From JADGHX01 sp963837755 (GTDB lineage Bacteria; Pseudomonadota; Gammaproteobacteria; Steroidobacterales; Steroidobacteraceae): DNA of 64,000 bases. Each line of letters starts with the position of its first letter. Within the stretch, counting starts at the first letter, position 1. The DNA is taken from contig CAWIOP010000001.1 of assembly GCA_963837755.1 (NCBI GenBank), forward strand, positions 310,001 through 374,000, written 5' to 3'. The notes beneath the pieces are model-generated. The model was given only the letters and a program-made list of their open reading frames with translations. It was not told the DNA's origin and ran no database searches. Below, piece after piece: positions 53,865-62,090 of this stretch. The position numbers and the translations under genes are program-made.

Positions 53865-54398
53865 TCAGACGCCGGCGGCCTGTTTCTGGTCGCGAACGGC
53901 AGCAAGGGTGCGGACGAGCTTCGACTGAGGCTCCGCAAGGGTGCGGACCAGCTTCTCGATCGGAGCGCGCATCAGACCCATCAGCTGGGCCAATGCCTGA
54001 TCCCTGGTCGGGAGGCTGGCGACCTTATCGATATCCTTCCCGGACAGCAGCTGCCCGCCGAGGGAAACGAGAGTCGGCACGAGCTTGTCGTTCGTCTTCG
54101 CGAAGTCCTTCACCACGCGCGCGGCGGCGCCTGGATCGTCCTTCGAGAACGCGAGCACGAGTGGGCCCTTGAGCTTCGGCCCGATGACTTCGAACGACGT
54201 GCCGGCGACAGCCTTGCGTGCAAGCGTATTCTTGACGATACGCACGTACACGCCCTGGCCACGCGCCCTGGCACGCAGATCGGTCATCTGCGTCACCGAG
54301 ATGCCGCGGTACTCGGCGGCAACGACGGACTGGGCTTTCGCCGCAATCTCGTTGACCTCCTGTACCAGCGCTTTCTTGTCTTCGAGGTTGAGTGGCAT
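53865..54398 (-). CDS. rplJ: 50S ribosomal protein L10
   Basis: Stalk base protein that binds 23S rRNA and L7/L12 and, in E. coli, represses its own mRNA leader. The 177 residues begin MPLNLEDKKALVQEVNEIAA; RGISVTQMTDLRARARGQGVYVRIVKNTLARKAV is the conserved RNA-binding part, and the C-terminal helix (APIEKLVRTLAEPQSKLVRTLAAVRDQK) binds L12 dimers. Repeat copy J begins 34 bases upstream of its ATG. Confidence 0.98.
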   Translation of the reverse strand: MPLNLEDKKALVQEVNEIAAKAQSVVAAEYRGISVTQMTDLRARARGQGVYVRIVKNTLARKAVAGTSFEVIGPKLKGPLVLAFSKDDPGAAARVVKDFAKTNDKLVPTLVSLGGQLLSGKDIDKVASLPTRDQALAQLMGLMRAPIEKLVRTLAEPQSKLVRTLAAVRDQKQAAGV

Positions 54399-54716
54399 TC
54401 AATTAATTCCTGGCCTGAAGATCTGTTGTCAGGGGCTGCGCCCCGGGTTCAACGGCGTCGAAGCGACGCCGTACGAATAGCTGCGCATCTCCTGACTCGA
54501 ACTCAGAGCAAGCCGTCCTGGCTCGCTCCACCTTTCGACGGTGACCTTCACGCACGAGGCAAATCGCCAAAATGGCAACCCTCGAACATCACGTGGGGCG
54601 GTTCACCATCTGCGCAGGCGATCATTGAGAGCCTCGCGGTCGGCTCGCCTGCGGTCTTCGATGATGGCTGGCGCCATGAGCACGCCAGCCCGCATGAATT
54701 CTCTAAAAACCAAAAC
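54399..54716 (-). promoter_or_regulatory. Leader region of rplJL
   Basis: A 318-base gap between rplA and rplJ. Besides repeat copy J it has a GAGCGAGCC/GGCTTGCTC hairpin (54528-54506). In E. coli this spacer holds the rplJ promoter and the RNA site where L10-L12 represses translation, so a similar leader is expected. I could not identify the exact kink-turn, nor a good promoter. Confidence 0.45.
54432..54470 (+). repeat. Intergenic hairpin repeat, copy J (two hairpins)
   Basis: Hairpin 1 GGGGC-TGC-GCCCC (54432-54444), GGGTTCAAC linker, hairpin 2 GGCGTCG-AAG-CGACGCC (54454-54470), then GTACGAATAG; hairpin 3 is missing. It lies in the rplJ leader close to the start codon. Confidence 0.87.
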
Positions 54717-55412
54717 CTATAGAACGAGCGACGAGTTATCGACGACCACGCCCGGGCCCATGGTCGACGAGAGCGCGATACGCTTCAGGTACACACCTTT
54801 CGACGACGCCGGCTTGGCCTTCTGCAGGTCGGTGATGAGCGCCTGAAGGTTTTCCTTCAGCGCGTTCACCTCGAAGCTCGCCTTGCCGATCGTGCAGTGA
54901 ATGATGCCGCCCTTGTCGACGCGGTAACGCACCTGACCGGCCTTGGCATTCTTCACGGCGGTGGCCACATCGGGCGTCACCGTGCCGACCTTCGGGTTCG
55001 GCATGAGGCCGCGGGGGCCGAGGATCTGGCCCAGCTGGCCGACGACGCGCATCGCATCGGGGCTCGCCACGACCACATCGAAATCGATCTCGCCAGCCTT
55101 GACCTTCGCGGCAAGGTCATCGAGGCCCACGAGGTCCGCACCAGCGGCCTTCGCGGCATCGGCGTTCTTGCCGGAGGTGAACACGGCCACGCGCACCGAC
55201 TTGCCGATGCCGTTCGGCATGACCGTGGAGCCGCGCACCTGCTGGTCGGACTTGCTGGCGTCGATGCCGAGATTCACGGCGCAGTCGACGCTCTCATTGA
55301 ACTTGGCGGTGGCGAACTCCTTGATGAGCTTCAGCGCCTCTTCCACCGGATAGGACTTGCCAGGCGCCAGCTTCGACGACCAGGCCTTCGTTCTCTTGGC
55401 TACCGCGGGCAT
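54717..55412 (-). CDS. rplA: 50S ribosomal protein L1
   Basis: L1-stalk protein and, in E. coli, repressor of the rplKA mRNA. The 231 residues include SYPVEEALKLIKEFATAKFNESVD, GTGKSVRVAVF-like (GIGKSVRVAVFTSG), GRLGQILGPRGLMPNPKVGTV-type segment QILGPRGLMPNPKVGTVT and NALKENLQALITDL. Length is typical (230-235). It starts two bases after the rplK stop. Confidence 0.97.
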   Translation of the reverse strand: MPAVAKRTKAWSSKLAPGKSYPVEEALKLIKEFATAKFNESVDCAVNLGIDASKSDQQVRGSTVMPNGIGKSVRVAVFTSGKNADAAKAAGADLVGLDDLAAKVKAGEIDFDVVVASPDAMRVVGQLGQILGPRGLMPNPKVGTVTPDVATAVKNAKAGQVRYRVDKGGIIHCTIGKASFEVNALKENLQALITDLQKAKPASSKGVYLKRIALSSTMGPGVVVDNSSLVL

Positions 55413-55413
55413 G

Positions 55414-55845
55414 TCAGAGCCCCTCCACGTCGACGCCCATGCTGCGGGCGGTGCCGGCGACCGTGCGCACGGCGGCTTCCAGGTCTGCGGCCGTGAGGTC
55501 CGGCTGCTTCATCTTGGCGATCTCTTCGAGCTGCTGGCGCGAGATCTTGCCCACCTTGCTGGTGTTCGGCGCGCCGCTGCCCTTCTCGATGCCGATGGCC
55601 TTGCGGATGAGCACCGAGGCCGGCGGCGTCTTCATCACGAAGGTGAAGCTGCGGTCGCTGTACACCGTGATGACCACCGGGATCGGCAGGCCCTTCTCCA
55701 CCTTCTGGGTCTGCGCGTTGAACTGCTTGCAGAACTCCATGATGTTCACGCCCTGCTGGCCGAGTGCCGGGCCAATGGGGGGCGAGGGGTTTGCAGAGCC
55801 CGCGGGCACCTGCAACTTGATATAGCCGCTTACCTTCTTTGCCAC
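55414..55845 (-). CDS. rplK: 50S ribosomal protein L11
   Basis: GTPase-centre protein, 143 residues from a GTG that follows GGGAGG by eight bases. It begins VAKKVSGYIKLQVPAGSANP and includes PSPPIGPALGQQGVNIMEFCKQFN (thiostrepton-site prolines) and the RNA-binding domain KTPPASVLIRKA, GKISRQQLEEIAKMKQPDLTA and GTARSMGVDVEG. Length matches E. coli (142). Its leader holds short tandem repeats. Confidence 0.97.
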   Translation of the reverse strand: MAKKVSGYIKLQVPAGSANPSPPIGPALGQQGVNIMEFCKQFNAQTQKVEKGLPIPVVITVYSDRSFTFVMKTPPASVLIRKAIGIEKGSGAPNTSKVGKISRQQLEEIAKMKQPDLTAADLEAAVRTVAGTARSMGVDVEGL

Positions 55846-55934
55846 GAAATCAACCTCCCGGGTGCAAGCGCCTCGCGGCTCCCCGATGGATCAAACGTGC
55901 TGCCAGCTCTAATGAAGCGTGCTGTCAGCTCTAA

Positions 55935-56017
55935 TGTCTCCACTACGAAGCGGCGGAACACGCTTTGAAAACAACTGTCTCCACTACGAAGCGGCGAAGC
56001 ACGCTTTGAAAACAACT
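55935..56017. repeat. 41-bp tandem duplication in the rplK leader
   Basis: Units 55935-55975 and 55976-56016 begin TGTCTCCACTACGAAGCGGC and differ at only two positions near the middle. Just to the left, a 20-base segment ending CAGCTCTAATG is also doubled (about 55894-55912 and 55918-55936). Together they fill most of the nusG-rplK gap. Confidence 0.88.
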
Positions 56018-56550
56018 CAAGCTTTCTCGACCTGCGAGAAATCCAGCTCCACGGGTGTCGAGCGGCCGAGAATCTGCACGGCCACCTGCAACCGATTCTT
56101 TTCGTAGTTCACGCTCTCGACCACGCCGTTGAAGTCATTGAACGGCCCGTCGATCACGCGCACCACTTCGCCCGGCTCGAAGAGCACCTTCGGCCGCGGC
56201 TTGTCCACGCCCTCTTCCACGCGGCGCAGGATCTGATTCGCTTCCTTGTCGGTGATGGCCGCGGGCTTCTCCGGCGTGCCGCCGATGAAGCCGAGCACCT
56301 TGGGCACGTCGCGCACGAGGTGCCAGGTCTCTTCGTCCATCTCCATCTGCACGAGCACATAGCCCGGGTAGAACTTGCGCTCGCTCTTGCGCTTCTGGCC
56401 GTCGCGCATTTCGACGACCTCCTCCGTGGGCACCAGGATCTCGCCGAATTTCGGCTCGAGATGGGCGCGACGGATTCGCTCTTTCAGGGACTCGGAGACA
56501 CGGTGCTCGAAGTTCGAGTAGGCGTGCACCACATACCAACGCAACGCCAT
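56017..56550 (-). CDS. nusG: Transcription termination/antitermination protein NusG
   Basis: Elongation factor that binds the polymerase clamp and, through its KOW domain, Rho or S10. The ATG at 56550 gives MALRWYVVHAYSNFEHRVSE and 177 residues. The NGN domain includes VEMRDGQKRKSERKFYPGYV and VRDVPKVLGFIGG; the KOW domain is FEPGEVVRVIDGPFNDFNGVVESVNYEKNRL. It follows secE with one base between the secE stop and its ATG. Confidence 0.97.
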   Translation of the reverse strand: MALRWYVVHAYSNFEHRVSESLKERIRRAHLEPKFGEILVPTEEVVEMRDGQKRKSERKFYPGYVLVQMEMDEETWHLVRDVPKVLGFIGGTPEKPAAITDKEANQILRRVEEGVDKPRPKVLFEPGEVVRVIDGPFNDFNGVVESVNYEKNRLQVAVQILGRSTPVELDFSQVEKA

Positions 56551-56551
56551 C

Positions 56552-56931
56552 TCAGCCCCCCTGTCCGGACAATGCCCGGGTCGCCCACGCGAGCCGAGAT
56601 CTATCAACCAGAAGAAAATACCGGCCACGATCACGAAGATGAACACGGCAAGCGTCACCTGCCCCGTTTCCTGGCGCGTGGGCCAAACGATCTTGCGCAG
56701 CTCGACGCGCGCGTCGAGCACGAACTGCTTCAGGCCGCGCCCGTAAGCGGACAAAGCCACCATCAGCGCCGCCAGCAGAAGACCTGCGACCACGGCGAGC
56801 CAGCGCACCCATCCGGGCTGCGCCGATAGCAGGTAGTAGCCGGTGATGCCGCCCACAACGAGCAGCACCGCGACCACAACCTTTGCCTTGTCCGCCGCGG
56901 CGGCGTCCTGGACCTTAATTTCTTCTGTCAT
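56552..56931 (-). CDS. secE: Preprotein translocase subunit SecE, one frameshift
   Basis: Essential SecYEG subunit of about 125 residues with three membrane helices, the E. coli-like long form. It starts MTEEIKVQDAAAADKAKVVV; helices are at about 17-35, 40-60 and 93-115, and the amphipathic signature ELRKIVWPTRQETGQVTLAVF is intact. The frame changes near 56600, just after FFWLID, by loss of one base; the corrected end reads LAWATRALSGQGG with TGA at 56552-56554. Without correction the frame would run into nusG. Sequence error is likely for an essential gene. Confidence 0.9.
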
Positions 56932-56940
56932 GCGAACCGA

Positions 56941-57016
56941 TGGCAGGCCAGGAGGGAATCGAACCCCCAACCTGCGGTTTTGGAGACCGCCGCTCTGCCA
57001 ATTGAGCTACTGGCCT
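56941..57016 (-). tRNA. tRNA-Trp (CCA)
   Basis: On the minus strand the sequence folds from AGGCCAGTAGCTCAATTGG to an anticodon loop CTCCAAA (anticodon CCA), a T arm with GGTTCGATTCC, the acceptor partner TGGCCT, then GCCA at the 3' end with encoded CCA. It lies between tuf and secE, its usual place in many gammaproteobacteria. Confidence 0.96.
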
Positions 57017-57025
57017 AATTCATTG

Positions 57026-57131
57026 GCACAAATCGCCTTCGGCGATTTGTGCGGACATTACACCGTCGGCCGCGAACAAAAAGCGTGGTTTTTGTTCGCT
57101 ACCGCGTCAGTGTGCGGCGCTAGCGCCGCAC
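57026..57131. repeat. Three adjacent perfect hairpins between tuf and tRNA-Trp
   Basis: GCACAAATCGCC-TTC-GGCGATTTGTGC (57026-57052), GCGAACAAAAA / TTTTTGTTCGC around a 6-base loop (57072-57099) and GTGCGGCGC-TA-GCGCCGCAC (57112-57131). Together they fill the spacer. The middle one, with its internal T run, may slow polymerase; the set may also guide RNase cleavage that frees the tRNA. Confidence 0.8.
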
Positions 57132-57149
57132 AAGACAAAAATCTCTCCT

Positions 57150-58341
<1,192 letters not shown>

Positions 58342-58431
58342 CGCAAAAACCTCATACAGATGACGGCGCGCGGCGCGCACCGGAAAAAACTCGACTACCC
58401 GACCCAGACCAGGACAAACCCGGCACGAAAC

Positions 58432-58507
<76 letters not shown>

Positions 58508-58517
58508 GAACACCTGT

Positions 58518-58591
<74 letters not shown>

Positions 58592-58642
58592 CCGACGCCG
58601 CTGCGTGCCCGAAGAAACCCCTCAACCGATCCGCACTTCCCA

Positions 58643-58716
58643 CGGGCTGCGCCCGGGATTCAACGAGGATTCGCTCAAAGCAGCGAACCCCGTCCGAATA
58701 ACGGCGCTACGCGCCG
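58643..58716 (+). repeat. Intergenic hairpin repeat, copy K
   Basis: Hairpin 1 CGGGC-TGC-GCCCG (58643-58655), linker GGATTCAAC, hairpin 2 (58665-58691, GAGGATTCGCT / AGCGAACCCC, slightly imperfect), linker GTCCGAATAA, hairpin 3 CGGCGC-TAC-GCGCCG (58702-58716). It separates tRNA-Gly from tRNA-Tyr inside a tRNA transcript. Confidence 0.92.
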
Positions 58717-58752
58717 ATCCGGAACACCTCTTCGATCCGAGGCCTTTCCCCG

Positions 58753-58838
<86 letters not shown>

Positions 58839-58856
58839 GGGAAAAACGAGCCGCGT

Positions 58857-58885
58857 ATTCTGATTTCGGGTGCCCGGAGTGTCAA
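58857..58885 (-). promoter_or_regulatory. Promoter of the tRNA-tuf operon
   Basis: On the minus strand TTGACA (58885-58880), 17 bases, then CAGAAT (58862-58857). The tRNA-Tyr 5' end lies about 12 bases past the expected start, typical for stable-RNA promoters. Confidence 0.8.
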
Positions 58886-58973
58886 TTCGATTTGGCGCGC
58901 GTCTTGCTAGCTGGTGAGGCTTTTTCCGGGCAGCGACCGTTTGCGCGGCGCAATGGCCGAAGGCCATACCTCT

Positions 58974-59774
58974 TTATATAGAGGCCGGGCGGGGTTTGGA
59001 GGCCTTCCGCTCGATGCCGTCGATCAAAGCCACCGGCAGTTCGCGCCACTGGCCGGAGCGCAGGTCGGGCGGAAGCTCGACCGGGCCGTAACGCAGGCGG
59101 GAGAGCCGGGCGACCTCGTGTCCCACTGCCAACCAGAGCCGGCGGACCTCCCGGTTGCGGCCCTCGCGCAAAACCACGCGAAAAGTGGTGTCAAAAGCGG
59201 CGTTTGCCCACACGCCCTCGCCAAAGGTGGCCTTGGGCACTGGCTCGACGCTATCGAACCGCGCCGGGCCATCGTCCAGGATGACGCCCGAGCGCAGGCT
59301 CTGTAGCGCCTGCGGTGACGGCCGGCCCTTCACGGTGACCAGGTATTCGCGCTCCACTTCGGTGGAGGGGTGCATGAGGCGGTGGGCGAGCTCGCCATCC
59401 GTGGTGAAGAGCAGCAGGCCGGCCGTGTTGACGTCCAGCCGACCGATGGAGATCCACCGCCCGGCGCCTGCCGGCGGCAGACTCTCGAACACCGTGCGGC
59501 GGCCCTGCGGGTCGCTGCGGGTGGTCACTTCGTCCAGCGGCTTGTTGTAGGCGATGAGCCGGCGCGGCGTTGCGCCAGAGGACGTGAGCGCGAGCGGCTT
59601 GCCGTCGAGGCACACCGTATCCGAAGGCCCAGCCCGGTCACCGAGCCGGGCGATGCGTCCGTTTACCGTGAGGCGCCCGGCGCGAATCCACTCTTCGACG
59701 GTGCGGCGCGAGCCGAGGCCCGCGGCGGCAATGAGTTTCTGCAGGCGTTCCGAATGAGGGGATGGCTGGTTCAC
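58974..59774 (-). CDS. rluB: Pseudouridine synthase of the RluB/RsuA family
   Basis: rRNA pseudouridine synthase of about 266 residues. An S4 RNA-binding domain (ERLQKLIAAAGLGSRRTVEEWI) is followed by the catalytic GRLDVNTAGLLLFTTDGELAHRLMHPS with the active-site Asp, and by EGRNREVRRL near the end. RluB modifies U2605 of 23S rRNA; RluE, RluF and RsuA share the fold, so the symbol is probable only. The GTG at 59774 gives the best start; an earlier GTG at 59810 overlaps a palindrome. Divergent from cysK. Confidence 0.88.
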   Translation of the reverse strand: MNQPSPHSERLQKLIAAAGLGSRRTVEEWIRAGRLTVNGRIARLGDRAGPSDTVCLDGKPLALTSSGATPRRLIAYNKPLDEVTTRSDPQGRRTVFESLPPAGAGRWISIGRLDVNTAGLLLFTTDGELAHRLMHPSTEVEREYLVTVKGRPSPQALQSLRSGVILDDGPARFDSVEPVPKATFGEGVWANAAFDTTFRVVLREGRNREVRRLWLAVGHEVARLSRLRYGPVELPPDLRSGQWRELPVALIDGIERKASKPRPASI

Positions 59775-59801
59775 GCGCGGAAGGATACGGCCGACGGCGC
59801 A

Positions 59802-59818
59802 GATAACCACTGGTTATC
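59802..59818. promoter_or_regulatory. 17-bp palindrome between rluB and cysK
   Basis: GATAACCA-C-TGGTTATC is a perfect 8-1-8 inverted repeat in the divergent spacer, 130 bases before cysK. It looks like a dimeric-regulator site. No regulator gene is next to it. Confidence 0.5.
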
Positions 59819-59950
59819 ACCAGCAACCGTTTGACTCCACAGGCTTCGCTCCAGCCGGCGAAGTCCGTAGAGTAGCGGCCCCCGACGAACGGCAAGAACA
59901 CCGGCACCGCAGCGGCTGCGCGCGCCAAAACTGTCTGCGAGGAAGCTCAA

Positions 59951-60892
59951 ATGATCTACGACAGCATTCTGGACACCATCGGCAACACGCCCATCGTGCG
60001 CATTCAGCGGCTCGCGCCGAAAAACGTGACGATGTACGTGAAGTGCGAGTTCTTCAACCCGCTCTCGTCCGTGAAAGACCGGCTCGCCATCGGCATCATC
60101 GACGATGCGGAAAGACGCGGCGTCCTGAAGCCGGGGCAGACCGTCGTGGAGGCCACGTCCGGCAACACCGGCATCGCGCTCGCGATGGTGTGTGCCGCGA
60201 AGGGCTACCCTTTCGTCGCGGTGATGGTGGAAACGTTCTCAATCGAGCGCCGCAAGATCATGCGCATGCTCGGCGCGAAGGTCATTCTCACGCCGGCCGC
60301 CGAGCGCGGCACCGGCATGGTGACGAAGGCCGAAGCGCTCGCGAAGAAGCACGGCTGGTTTCTCGCGCGTCAGTTCGAGAACGAAGCGAACCCGGCCTAT
60401 CACCGCAACACCACCGGTCCCGAAATCCTGCGCGACTTCGCCGGCAAGCGGCTCGACTTCTTCGTCACCGGCTGGGGCACCGGCGGCACGCTCACGGGCG
60501 CCGGCGAAATGATTCGCCTCGCGCGCCCTGAAGTGCGGATCATTGCCACCGAGCCCGCGGGCGCCTCGCTGCTCGCCGGCAAGCCGTGGGCACCCCACAA
60601 GATTCAGGGCTGGACACCGGACTTCGTGCCGGCCGTGCTGAAGAAGGAAGTGGCCCACCGCATCGTGCCCGTCACCGACGCCGAGGCCATTGAAACCGCA
60701 CGCTCGCTCGCAAAGAACGAAGGCATCTTCGTCGGCATTTCCTCGGGTGGCACATTCGCGGCCGCGCGCAAAGTGGCCGAAGAAGCACCGGCCGGCTCCG
60801 TGGTGCTCGCCATGCTGCCCGACACCGGCGAGCGCTACCTCTCGACGCCGTTGTTCGAAGGCATCGTGGATGGCAGCGATCCCGAGCCTTGA
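59951..60892 (+). CDS. cysK: Cysteine synthase (O-acylserine sulfhydrylase)
   Basis: PLP enzyme that makes L-cysteine from sulfide and O-acetyl- or O-succinylserine, 313 residues. The PLP lysine is in SSVKDR (Lys42), the substrate loop is TSGNTG (69-74), the phosphate-binding loop GTGGTLTG lies near residue 180, and the C-terminal serine motif is SSGGTFAAA. Length is typical. The next gene encodes a MetX-type acyltransferase, so the pair may supply and use an activated serine. Confidence 0.95.
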   Translation: MIYDSILDTIGNTPIVRIQRLAPKNVTMYVKCEFFNPLSSVKDRLAIGIIDDAERRGVLKPGQTVVEATSGNTGIALAMVCAAKGYPFVAVMVETFSIERRKIMRMLGAKVILTPAAERGTGMVTKAEALAKKHGWFLARQFENEANPAYHRNTTGPEILRDFAGKRLDFFVTGWGTGGTLTGAGEMIRLARPEVRIIATEPAGASLLAGKPWAPHKIQGWTPDFVPAVLKKEVAHRIVPVTDAEAIETARSLAKNEGIFVGISSGGTFAAARKVAEEAPAGSVVLAMLPDTGERYLSTPLFEGIVDGSDPEP

Positions 60893-60936
60893 GATTCCAT
60901 TCCCGACGTACACGATTGCCGGAAACACCCGTGAAG

Positions 60937-62034
60937 ATGGATGCGCGACGCTACGCGACGCTCCCCGACCCGTTCCCGATGTGGCGCGGCGGCGTATTAC
61001 ATGGCGCGCGCATCGCATACGAGACGTGGGGCGAGCTGAACACGGCTCGCAGCAACGCCATCCTGCTGTTCACGGGGCTCTCGCCGCCGGCGCACGCGAA
61101 GTCCTCGCAGCAGGACATGAGCGAAGGCTGGTGGGAAGGCATGATCGGGCCGGGCCTGGCCATCGACACGAACCGCTGGTTCGTGGTGTGCGTGAACTCG
61201 CTGGGCAGCTGCTTCGGCTCGACCGGACCTGCGTCGGAATGCCCCTCCACGGGGGCGCCGTATCGCATGGGCTTTCCGGATCTGGCCGTCGAAGACATCG
61301 CCCGCGGCGGCTTCGAGACCCTGCGCTCGCTCGGCATCGAGCGTGCGGACACGATCATCGGGCCGTCGCTTGGCGGCATGTCGGTGCTCGCCTATCTCGG
61401 GCAGTTCCCCGGCGCCAGCCGGCGCGTGATCAGCATTTCCGGCACGGCGGCAGCATCGCCCTTTGCCATCGCGCTGCGCTCCATCCAGCGCGAAGCCATT
61501 CTGCGCGACCCGGACTGGCTCGGCGGCGCCTACACCAACGAGCGCCCGCCGGCCACGGGCATGCGCATCGCGCGCAAGCTCGGCATGATGACCTATCGTT
61601 CCGCGACGGAATGGGTGCAGCGTTTCGGGCGCGAGCCCGTGCCGGAAGACCTTCGTGAAGAAGGGCCCTTCGCGCCGGAGTTCGCGGTGCAGAGTTATCT
61701 CGAAGCGCACGCGCGGCGCTTCGTGCGCGCGTTCGACCCGAACTGCTACCTCTACATCTCGCGCGGCATGGATCGCTTCGATCTTGCGAAGCACGGCAGC
61801 TCGAACGTGGATGCGCTCGCGCGCTCGCGCGTTGAGCATGCGCTGGTGATCGGCGTGGAGTCGGACATGCTGTTCGCCATCGCCGAGCAGCGCGCGTTGT
61901 CGGAAGACTTCGGCAACGCCGGCGCCACCACGCACTTCGCGCCGCTCGACTGCATCGAGGGGCACGACTCGTTCCTCATCGACATCGAGCGCTTCGGCGG
62001 CGAGATCCGTGGGTTTCTGGATCGCGACGAATAG
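60937..62034 (+). CDS. MetX-type O-acyltransferase, likely serine O-succinyltransferase
   Basis: Alpha/beta-hydrolase acyltransferase of 365 residues from the ATG at 60937 (a GTG lies six bases before). The nucleophile serine is in GPSLGGM (about 144), the family loop reads NSLGSCFGSTGPAS (88-100), and the acid and base lie in IGVESDMLF and IEGHDSFLID. MetX proteins acetylate homoserine, but a subfamily in Xanthomonadales-related bacteria is serine O-succinyltransferase working with a neighbouring cysteine synthase. The adjacency to cysK favours that role; substrate residues were not verified. Confidence 0.82.
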   Translation: MDARRYATLPDPFPMWRGGVLHGARIAYETWGELNTARSNAILLFTGLSPPAHAKSSQQDMSEGWWEGMIGPGLAIDTNRWFVVCVNSLGSCFGSTGPASECPSTGAPYRMGFPDLAVEDIARGGFETLRSLGIERADTIIGPSLGGMSVLAYLGQFPGASRRVISISGTAAASPFAIALRSIQREAILRDPDWLGGAYTNERPPATGMRIARKLGMMTYRSATEWVQRFGREPVPEDLREEGPFAPEFAVQSYLEAHARRFVRAFDPNCYLYISRGMDRFDLAKHGSSNVDALARSRVEHALVIGVESDMLFAIAEQRALSEDFGNAGATTHFAPLDCIEGHDSFLIDIERFGGEIRGFLDRDE

Positions 62035-62090
62035 CGGAAGCATTGAAGCGGAGGCTCGATCGACGCGCCTGCGCCTGGGGCAACACTCTT

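Noticed and set aside
56552..56970. SecE-NusG fusion protein
   Set aside because: The apparent fusion results from a one-base deletion near 56600; the alternative frame gives the normal SecE end and stop just before the nusG ATG.
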